NCBI GenBank assembly: GCA_012719015.1
Contig: JAAYBE010000059.1
Location: forward strand, 1-9,141
Source: Actinomycetota bacterium
Lineage (GTDB): Bacteria > Actinomycetota > Thermoleophilia > UBA2241
Direction: 5' to 3'
Length of the DNA: 9,141 nucleotides
Below, one piece after another: positions 1 through 4,871 of the stretch (position 1 is its first letter; the number at the start of each line of letters is the position of its first letter). Both the position numbers and the translations under genes were made by a program. A model generated the notes under the pieces. That model was not told the DNA's origin and did no database searches. It was given only the letters and a program-made list of their open reading frames with translations.

Positions 1-900
1 ACCCTCGACTGGCGTCTCTGGGACGAGTTCCCGCCGGACGGCAACCTGCCGAGCATCTACGAGAAGGTGCTGATCCAGGATTACGACGACGTCATGGAGC
101 GGGGCTTCGCCACGATCCTGTTCTCGACGGAGCTGAAGAACGGCATCCACGAGCGCAGCGTGGAGGACTTCCTCTACTACCACTTCGAGCACAAGCAGGT
201 ATGGTCGAAGGCGTGGCGCCGGTTCTACGCCAAGACCGGGATCCCCATCCTCATCGGCGGCCGGTCCGAGCATCCCCTGGACATGCTGCAGTCCTATCGC
301 GGCATCAACCAGCTGGTGATGGACATGTACACCATCCCCGACAAGCTGATCGAGGTGATGGAGTGGCTGGCCGACTACGAGGTGATGCAGGCGGCGCAGG
401 AGGCCGAGACGATGGGCGCCGGCGAGCTGCCGGGCGCGGAGAACATCTTCTTCTACAACGGCGGCCCGCCCGGAATGCCGCCGGACCTCTACGACAAGCT
501 GTACATCCCGATCGCCAAGAAGATGATCGACGCCTGGGTCGAGCGCGGCTTCAACGTGTGGGCGCACTGGGACAACGACCTGACCGCGCATCTGGCCGGC
601 ATCAGGACGCTGGCCGACGGGCTTCCCAAGGGTCGGCTGCTCATGGATCTCGAGAAGACCGACATGAAGAAGGCCAAGGAGGTCCTCGGCGGGGTCATCC
701 CGATCTGCGGCAACGTGCCCTCGTCGCTGATGGTGTACGGGACGCCGGACGAGGTCGACGCCTATTGCAGGGAGTTGATCGAGGACTGCGCGCCGGGCGG
801 CGGTTTCATCCTCGGAGCCGAGTGCGAGACGCCGTGGGACTCCAAACGCGAGAACGTGGTGGCGATGAAGCGATGCGCCGCCAAGTACGGGACATATTGA
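1..900 (+). CDS. URO-D family protein, likely corrinoid-linked methyltransferase (5' truncated)
   Basis: The reading frame is open from base 1, so the true start lies upstream and 299 residues plus the TGA stop are visible. The GTG at 67 is treated as an internal codon. The visible part is the C-terminal TIM-barrel portion of a uroporphyrinogen-decarboxylase fold. Recognisable segments are VWAHWDND (about visible residues 187-194), a KTDMKKAKEVLGG stretch, ICGNVPSSLMVYGTPDEVDAYC, and FILGAECETPWDSKRENV near the end. This style belongs to the methyltransferase-like URO-D proteins (MtaA/MtbA relatives) that exchange methyl groups between corrinoid proteins and thiol or folate carriers, rather than to HemE. 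Those enzymes bind zinc through H-x-C and a distal C. Here the first position is H-W-D (His at 565-567) and a distal Cys is present at 823-825, so the middle Cys appears replaced. The corrinoid and MttB genes downstream support a methyl-transfer role. Family is confident; exact reaction is not known. Confidence 0.85.
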   Translation, partial: TLDWRLWDEFPPDGNLPSIYEKVLIQDYDDVMERGFATILFSTELKNGIHERSVEDFLYYHFEHKQVWSKAWRRFYAKTGIPILIGGRSEHPLDMLQSYRGINQLVMDMYTIPDKLIEVMEWLADYEVMQAAQEAETMGAGELPGAENIFFYNGGPPGMPPDLYDKLYIPIAKKMIDAWVERGFNVWAHWDNDLTAHLAGIRTLADGLPKGRLLMDLEKTDMKKAKEVLGGVIPICGNVPSSLMVYGTPDEVDAYCRELIEDCAPGGGFILGAECETPWDSKRENVVAMKRCAAKYGTY

Positions 901-905
901 GCGGG

Positions 906-945
906 GGGACGGCGCGGTGAGGCCTCCTGCGAGGCGCGTCGCCCC
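906..945 (+). terminator. Terminator-like stem-loop after the URO-D gene
   Basis: Bases 906-916 pair with 935-945 (seven pairs including one G-U, one A-C mismatch, then three G-C pairs), with an inner CCTC/GAGG hairpin at 923-934. It begins five bases after the URO-D stop and ends before the promoter at 965. No T-run follows, so it would be a GC-type terminator or mRNA 3'-end stabiliser. A second stem, GCCCCGT (941-947) with ACGGGGC (957-963), overlaps it and could form instead. Confidence 0.4.
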
Positions 946-964
946 GTCCGAACGCCACGGGGCC

Positions 965-993
965 TTGACACCCACACCGTCAGCGTGTTTAGT
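965..993 (+). promoter_or_regulatory. Putative sigma70-type promoter of the transporter/methyltransferase operon
   Basis: TTGACA at 965-970 matches the -35 consensus perfectly. It is followed by exactly 17 bases and then TTTAGT at 988-993, which matches four of six bases of TATAAT, including the final T. This is the best promoter in the gap and points at the solute-binding protein gene. Transcription would start near 1000, leaving a leader of about 280 nt. Confidence 0.6.
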
Positions 994-1000
994 GAGATTT

Positions 1001-1008
1001 GACCGGTC
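1001..1008 (+). promoter_or_regulatory. Palindrome at predicted transcription start, candidate operator
   Basis: GACCGGTC is a perfect 8-bp palindrome starting seven bases after the -10 hexamer, flanked by a further symmetric T (998) and A (1011). Short GC-centred palindromes of this kind at the +1 site are typical repressor targets, for example of TetR-family proteins. No regulator gene is visible in the window, so the assignment rests on symmetry and position only. Confidence 0.35.
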
Positions 1009-1028
1009 GTACACCGACAGCAAACCAG

Positions 1029-1050
1029 CGCGCCCTCTCGGCAGGGCGCG
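1029..1050 (+). other. Leader hairpin 1 (8-bp stem, 6-nt loop)
   Basis: CGCGCCCT at 1029-1036 pairs perfectly with AGGGCGCG at 1043-1050 around the loop CTCGGC. A G-U pair (1028/1051) could extend it. It is about 30 nt into the predicted transcript. Confidence 0.6.
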
Positions 1051-1076
1051 TGCGTCCGGCGAGGCGGCTCAGCAGA

Positions 1077-1126
1077 GGCCCGGTGTCGCCGCGACCGACG
1101 CGGTCGGCGGCGAGGGTCACCGGGCC
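1077..1126 (+). other. Leader hairpin 2 (about 21 bp, triloop)
   Basis: The outer stem GGCCCGGTG (1077-1085) pairs perfectly with CACCGGGCC (1118-1126). The inner arm TCGCCGCGACCG (1086-1097) pairs with 1101-1113 with a single bulged G, closed by an ACG loop. A four-base bulge, GGGT (1114-1117), is the only other interruption. It would be the most stable structure in the leader, and a GGAGG immediately follows its 3' arm (1127-1131). Confidence 0.65.
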
Positions 1127-1192
1127 GGAGGGGCTGGAAGGGTCATGCAGCGAACGCGCGCACTTCCTTCGCGACACGCCATTCGGTACGCT

Positions 1193-1206
1193 TCGATCAC
1201 GATCGA
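1193..1206 (+). promoter_or_regulatory. 14-bp inverted repeat, candidate operator
   Basis: TCGATCACGATCGA is a perfect 6-bp inverted repeat around a central AC. Six-base half sites with a two-base spacer suit a dimeric DNA-binding protein, though in RNA a two-base loop would be too tight to close fully. It directly follows a weak alternative -10 sequence (TACGCT, 1187-1192). Confidence 0.25.
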
Positions 1207-1225
1207 CAACGTCAGGAGATCGGCC

Positions 1226-1255
1226 ACGGCATCGGCGGAGCGCCGCCGCTGCCGT
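1226..1255 (+). other. Leader hairpin 3, just upstream of the ribosome-binding site
   Basis: ACGGCA (1226-1231) pairs with TGCCGT (1250-1255) and CGGCGG (1233-1238) pairs with CCGCCG (1243-1248), with one T-C mismatch between the two blocks and the loop AGCG. This gives 12 base pairs with a 4-nt loop. No T-run follows, so it is more likely to act on translation or RNA stability than as an intrinsic terminator. Confidence 0.55.
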
Positions 1256-1279
1256 CCGAGATGAGCCAGGGGAGGCAGC

Positions 1280-2881
1280 ATGTCGTACATTGACCGCGAG
1301 GACGAGGGTCTCGTCAGCCGCCTGATGGGCAGCCGGGTCACCCGCCGGGACCTGCTCAAGAGCGCCGGCCTCATCGGCGCCGGCGCCGCCCTGGCCCCGG
1401 GGCTGGCCGCCTGCGGCGGCGGCACCGAGCCGACCGAGACGCCGGGGGCCGGAGCGGCGTCACCGGTCGCGGGCGGCCGTCTGCGCATCGGCGTCATCGG
1501 GGGCTCTGAGCGCGACGTCGTCGACCCCATGGTCGGCATGACGCAGCCGGACAACCTCCGCGGTCGCCAGGTCTTCGAGCGGCTCTTCCAGCACGACCAC
1601 GACTTCAAGGTGCAGCCGGCCCTTGCCCTCTCGGCCGAGCCGAACGCGAAGGCCGACGTGTGGACGGTCAAGCTCCGTCCCGACGTCACGTGGCACAACG
1701 GCAAGTCCTTCACCTCTGACGACGTGGTCTACACGTTCAAGAAGATCACCGACCCCAAGTTCCCCAACGTGGCCGCCGAGAGCTTCGAGGACCTGGACCG
1801 CAATCGGATCAAGGCGATCGACGACCTCACGGTCGAGTTCGTGCTCAAGCAGCCGAACGCCGACTTCGTCAACAGCCTGGCGTTCATCCATGCCGTCGTC
1901 CACCCGGAGGGGTACGACGCGAAGAACCCCGTCGGGACGGGACCGTTCACGTACGGCCAGTTCACCCCCGGCGACCGCAGCATCTTCCCCGGCTTCAAGG
2001 ACTACTGGGGCGTGGGACCCTACGTGGACGAGGTCGAGACCATCGACTTCGTCGACGTCACCGCCATGGTCAACGCCCTGCAGGGCGGGGAGCTGGACGC
2101 GGCCTCCAACCTGCCCGCCACCCAGGTGACGCTGGTCGAGCAGGCAGGCTTCAAGACCGTCACCTCTGAGACCGGCAAGTGGAACTACATCTTCTGGGAC
2201 ACGCAGATCAAGCCGTGGTCGGACGTGCGCGTGCGTCAGGCGATGCGCCTCATCATGGACCGCCAGCAGATGGTCGACCTCGCCCTGGAGGGCTTCGGGC
2301 GCGTCGGCAACGACATGTGGGGTATCGTCGATCCGGCCTACCCGTTCGACACGCCGCAGCGCACCCAGGACATCGAGCAGGCCAAATCGCTGCTCAAGCA
2401 GGCCGGGTACACGGACCTGTCGTTCGAGCTGCTCACGGCCGAGGTGGAGACCGGCCACGTGGAGGCGGCGCAGATCTTCGCCGAGCAGGCCAAGCAGGCG
2501 GGCGTCACGGTGACGGTCAAGAAGATCGACGTCGGCGTCCTGTGGGGCGACAAGTACCTCACCTGGCCCAACGGGCCGGGCTGGTACTCGGCCAACACCT
2601 ACCTGTCGGCGTGCCGGTTCGTCAAGTCCTGGAACGAGCCGCACTGGCAGGAGCCCGGCTACTGGGAGCGCATCGACGAGGCCTTCGCCACCGTCGATGA
2701 GGCCAAGCGTACGGAGATCATGCACGAGAGCTGGGCGGTGGACTACGACATCGGGCCGTGGGACGTGTGGTCCTGGGTCAACCAGGTTGACGCGTATACG
2801 GAGCAGGTCAAGGGCACGGCGCCGGATATGAGCGGCATCCCGTTCAACGCCGGGTTCGTCAACGAGATGTGGCTGGCCTAG
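1280..2881 (+). CDS. ABC transporter solute-binding lipoprotein, family 5 (DppA/OppA type)
   Basis: 533 residues; the ATG at 1280 is chosen because AGGGGAGG lies four bases upstream. The N-terminus carries a twin-arginine motif (TRRDLLKSAG, residues 21-30), a hydrophobic stretch and a lipobox GLAAC with Cys45, so it is predicted to leave through Tat and be lipid-anchored outside the membrane. The mature protein shows family-5 hallmarks: WTVKLRPDVTWHNGKSFTSD (about 129-148), NPVGTGPF, and SDVRVRQAMRLIMDRQQMV. Length is normal for the family. These proteins capture peptides, but relatives bind opines, nickel, glycosides and other solutes, so the ligand is open. The last 120 residues contain 11 tryptophans, unusually many. 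As first gene of the operon it feeds the two permeases and the fused ATPase downstream. Its location with an MttB/corrinoid pair suggests a methylated amine-like ligand (inference). Confidence 0.93.
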   Translation: MSYIDREDEGLVSRLMGSRVTRRDLLKSAGLIGAGAALAPGLAACGGGTEPTETPGAGAASPVAGGRLRIGVIGGSERDVVDPMVGMTQPDNLRGRQVFERLFQHDHDFKVQPALALSAEPNAKADVWTVKLRPDVTWHNGKSFTSDDVVYTFKKITDPKFPNVAAESFEDLDRNRIKAIDDLTVEFVLKQPNADFVNSLAFIHAVVHPEGYDAKNPVGTGPFTYGQFTPGDRSIFPGFKDYWGVGPYVDEVETIDFVDVTAMVNALQGGELDAASNLPATQVTLVEQAGFKTVTSETGKWNYIFWDTQIKPWSDVRVRQAMRLIMDRQQMVDLALEGFGRVGNDMWGIVDPAYPFDTPQRTQDIEQAKSLLKQAGYTDLSFELLTAEVETGHVEAAQIFAEQAKQAGVTVTVKKIDVGVLWGDKYLTWPNGPGWYSANTYLSACRFVKSWNEPHWQEPGYWERIDEAFATVDEAKRTEIMHESWAVDYDIGPWDVWSWVNQVDAYTEQVKGTAPDMSGIPFNAGFVNEMWLA

Positions 2882-2925
2882 CAGACCAGCGCCGGCCGAT
2901 GCTCCAGGGAACATCACCTCTGCTG

Positions 2926-2955
2926 CCCGGGGGCGGCCGTGCGGCCGCCCCCGGG
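2926..2955 (+). other. Perfect 13-bp hairpin between binding protein and permease genes
   Basis: CCCGGGGGCGGCC (2926-2938) and GGCCGCCCCCGGG (2943-2955) are exact reverse complements around GTGC. It begins 45 bases after the binding-protein stop and sits in a 101-bp gap of an otherwise tightly packed operon. Such stems after binding-protein genes commonly stabilise the upstream mRNA or partly terminate transcription, so that more binding protein than membrane complex is made. There is no T-run, only CTTCTT at 2962-2967. Confidence 0.6.
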
Positions 2956-2960
2956 GACGC

Positions 2961-2973
2961 CCTTCTTCGAAGG
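2961..2973 (+). promoter_or_regulatory. Small hairpin covering the permease ribosome-binding site
   Basis: CCTTC (2961-2965) pairs with GAAGG (2969-2973) around TTC. GAAGG is the only Shine-Dalgarno-like sequence before the ATG at 2983 (spacing nine), so folding would hide it. The stem is short and probably only lowers initiation. Confidence 0.35.
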
Positions 2974-2982
2974 TAGACGATC

Positions 2983-3945
2983 ATGCCTCTGGCGAAGCAC
3001 ATCCTCTGGCGCGTGATCCTCGGGTTCATCACGCTGTTCTTCGCGTCGGTCCTCATCTTCATGATGACCAACCTGCTGCCCGGCGATCCGGCGCGCGCCA
3101 TCCTCGGACCGCGCGCCACTCCGGAGAAGCTCGCCATCCTGCGGGAGGAACTGGGTCTCGACCGGCCGGTCGCGGTGCGCTACGCCGCGTGGCTCGGCGA
3201 CATCTCGCACGGCGACCTCGGCACCTCACTGGCCGGCATGCAGCAGCCGGTCACCAAGGTCATCGGGCGGCGTCTCTACAACTCGTTCCTGCTGGTCGTG
3301 CTCGCGGCGTTCGTCAGCGTGCCTCTCTCGATGGGCATCGGGGCGTACACGGCGCTCAAACGGGACACGAAGCTCGACGCCACAGCGACGATCGCCACGC
3401 TCACGCTCTCGGCCCTGCCCGAGTTCGTCATCGGCATCGTCCTCATCCTGCTGCTCTCGACGCAGGTGCTCCACATCCTGCCGCCGATCTCCCGTCTGGA
3501 CCCCTTCGCCCCGTATCTGGGGCAGCTGGACCTGTTCATCCTGCCGGTGATGACGCTGACGCTGGCCGTGCTGCCGTACATCGTGCGCCTGCTGCGCGCG
3601 TCCACCATCGAGGTGCTGGAGAGCGAGTACATCTCGATGGCGCGGCTCAAGGGTCTGCCTGAGCCGCTCGTCATGCGCCGTCACAGTCTGCCCAACGCGG
3701 TCGTGCCCGCCATCCAGGGCACCGCCATGCAGCTGGCGTGGCTGGCGGGCGGCATCGTCGTGGTCGAGTACCTGTTCGCCTATCCGGGCATCGGCAGCGC
3801 GCTGGTGGACGCCGTGTCCAACCGTGACTACCCGGTCATCCAGGCGCTGTCGCTGATCCTCGCGGCCACCTACGTGTTCCTCAACCTGGCCGCGGACATC
3901 CTCACGATCCTCATCACTCCACGGCTGAGGACGGGCATGCGATGA
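2983..3945 (+). CDS. ABC transporter permease, DppB/OppB type
   Basis: 320 residues, the usual length for DppB-type subunits of the BPD_transp_1 family. A first membrane segment spans about residues 10-32, followed by the characteristic periplasmic-side stretch with LPGDPARAILGPRATPE, LREELGLDRPVAVRY and GDLGTSL (to about 82). Further hydrophobic segments lie near 100-122, 136-160, 183-205, 245-266 and 284-310. The cytoplasmic EAA-type loop that contacts the ATPase is clear at about 214-243 (SEYISMARLKGLPEPLV, then RRHSLPNAVVPAI). It pairs with the next gene product to form the transmembrane channel of the importer. The start ATG has GAAGG nine bases upstream. The gene ends in an ATGA overlap with the next one, indicating translational coupling. 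Family call is certain; substrate cannot be told from the permease. Confidence 0.95.
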   Translation: MPLAKHILWRVILGFITLFFASVLIFMMTNLLPGDPARAILGPRATPEKLAILREELGLDRPVAVRYAAWLGDISHGDLGTSLAGMQQPVTKVIGRRLYNSFLLVVLAAFVSVPLSMGIGAYTALKRDTKLDATATIATLTLSALPEFVIGIVLILLLSTQVLHILPPISRLDPFAPYLGQLDLFILPVMTLTLAVLPYIVRLLRASTIEVLESEYISMARLKGLPEPLVMRRHSLPNAVVPAIQGTAMQLAWLAGGIVVVEYLFAYPGIGSALVDAVSNRDYPVIQALSLILAATYVFLNLAADILTILITPRLRTGMR

Positions 3946-4871
3946 GCACGCCGATGGAGAACTCCGTCGACCTCCTGCCCGAGGGTCCGGAGATACCGCA
4001 CGTCACGGCCTCGCGCCGTCACCGGCGTGAGTGGGTCCAGACGGCCAAGGCGGCCTGGGCCTTGCGGCGCACCAAGATCGGCGTCGGACTCTTCCTCGTC
4101 ATCCTGGCGATCGCCCTCTTCGGCCCCCTCATCGCGCCGTACGGGCCGACGGAGTTCGTCGGCAAGCCGTATCGGATGCCCAGTGCGACGGCCTGGCTCG
4201 GTACGGACAACCTGGGCCGTGACGTGCTGACCCGGGTGCTCAACGGCGGACGGACCGTCTTCAGCTTGTCGCTGACCGCCACCGCCGTGGGCATGGCGAT
4301 GGGCATCCTCCTCGGCATGTTCGCCGGCTACAGCCGGCGCTCGGTGGACGACTTCACCATGCGCGCCCTCGACATCGTGATGGCGTTCCCCCACATCGTG
4401 TTCGTGCTCCTGATCGTGGCGGCGCTCGGCCCCAGACCGTGGCTCATCGCCCTGGCGGTGGCGATCGGTCATGCGCCGCGCGTCGCCCGGGTCGCCCGCG
4501 GCGCGACGCTCGAGATCGTCGGACGCGACTTCATCCTGGCCTCCGAGATGCTCGGGACGGCCAAGTGGCGCATCATGGTCACGGAGCTGTTCCCCAACAT
4601 CACCAGCCCCATGTTCGTGGAGTTCGGCCTGCGGCTGGCCTACTCCATCGGCACCATCGCCGCGCTCAGCTTCCTGGGCTTCGGCCTGCAGCCGCCGGCC
4701 GCCGACTGGGGTCTCATGATCAACGAGAACCGCATCGGCGTGGCCGTGCAGCCGTACTCGGTCTTCGTCCCCGTGGTCATGATCGCCCTGCTGACCATCG
4801 CCGTCAGCCTCATCGCCGACGGCCTGGCGCGAGCCATCATCGGCATCGACCGCAGGACGGGCACGGAATGA
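3942..4871 (+). CDS. ABC transporter permease, DppC/OppC type
   Basis: 309 residues, normal for DppC-type permeases. It starts at the ATG inside the ATGA overlap with the upstream permease, so translation is probably coupled. A cytoplasmic tail with many basic residues (to about 45) is followed by the OppC_N membrane segment (46-66). The family marker AWLGTDNLGRDVLTRVLNGGRT lies at about 84-105. Membrane segments follow near 107-129, 142-163, 166-178, 225-248 and 273-295. The EAA loop is at about 190-220 (EIVGRDFILASEMLGTAKW, then ELFPNI), and FLGFGLQPPAADWG follows it, as is typical. It forms the heterodimeric channel with the preceding permease. Another ATGA overlap joins it to the ATPase gene. 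Confidence 0.95.
   Translation: MSTPMENSVDLLPEGPEIPHVTASRRHRREWVQTAKAAWALRRTKIGVGLFLVILAIALFGPLIAPYGPTEFVGKPYRMPSATAWLGTDNLGRDVLTRVLNGGRTVFSLSLTATAVGMAMGILLGMFAGYSRRSVDDFTMRALDIVMAFPHIVFVLLIVAALGPRPWLIALAVAIGHAPRVARVARGATLEIVGRDFILASEMLGTAKWRIMVTELFPNITSPMFVEFGLRLAYSIGTIAALSFLGFGLQPPAADWGLMINENRIGVAVQPYSVFVPVVMIALLTIAVSLIADGLARAIIGIDRRTGTE

Larger units (their letters stand above)
1001..1279 (+). promoter_or_regulatory. Long structured 5' leader, possible attenuator or riboswitch
   Basis: About 280 nt separate the predicted transcription start from the ATG at 1280, with no convincing gene inside. Three strong hairpins (1029-1050, 1077-1126, 1226-1255) and a 14-bp inverted repeat (1193-1206) lie in it, and the last hairpin ends 12 bases before the AGGGGAGG ribosome-binding site at 1268-1275. 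A 39-codon frame at 1145-1264 with GGAAGG only three bases upstream is arginine-rich (11 Arg), which is what chance translation of GC-rich DNA gives, so I do not call it a gene. I do not recognise a known riboswitch class here. Confidence 0.4.

Noticed and set aside
67..69. GTG as the start of the URO-D gene
   Set aside because: The frame is open and protein-like from base 1 (TLDWRLWDEFPP...), no ribosome-binding site precedes 67, and the remainder would be short for the family.
1205..1230. GTCAGGAGATCGGCC (1211-1225) resembles the 3' core of cobalamin riboswitches
   Set aside because: The other conserved parts of that riboswitch (AGGGAA...GGTG, the GCCACTG box, and GGGAAGGC) are not found upstream in 1000-1205, so a 13-of-15 match to one segment is not enough. 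A covariance-model search with the cobalamin riboswitch family would settle it.
901..1279. Protein-coding gene in the gap before the operon
   Set aside because: Open frames here on both strands are short, Arg/Pro/Ala-rich and lack recognisable motifs; the promoter and hairpins explain the region better.
1460..2917. Long open frame of 485 codons on the minus strand, opposite the solute-binding protein
   Set aside because: Repetitive composition with no recognisable domain, and the plus strand is clearly a family-5 binding protein.
4439..4867. Upstream extension of the ATPase frame into the permease gene
   Set aside because: The extension is an Arg/His/Pro-rich shadow of the permease gene. 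Family similarity starts at the ATG at 4868 in the ATGA overlap.
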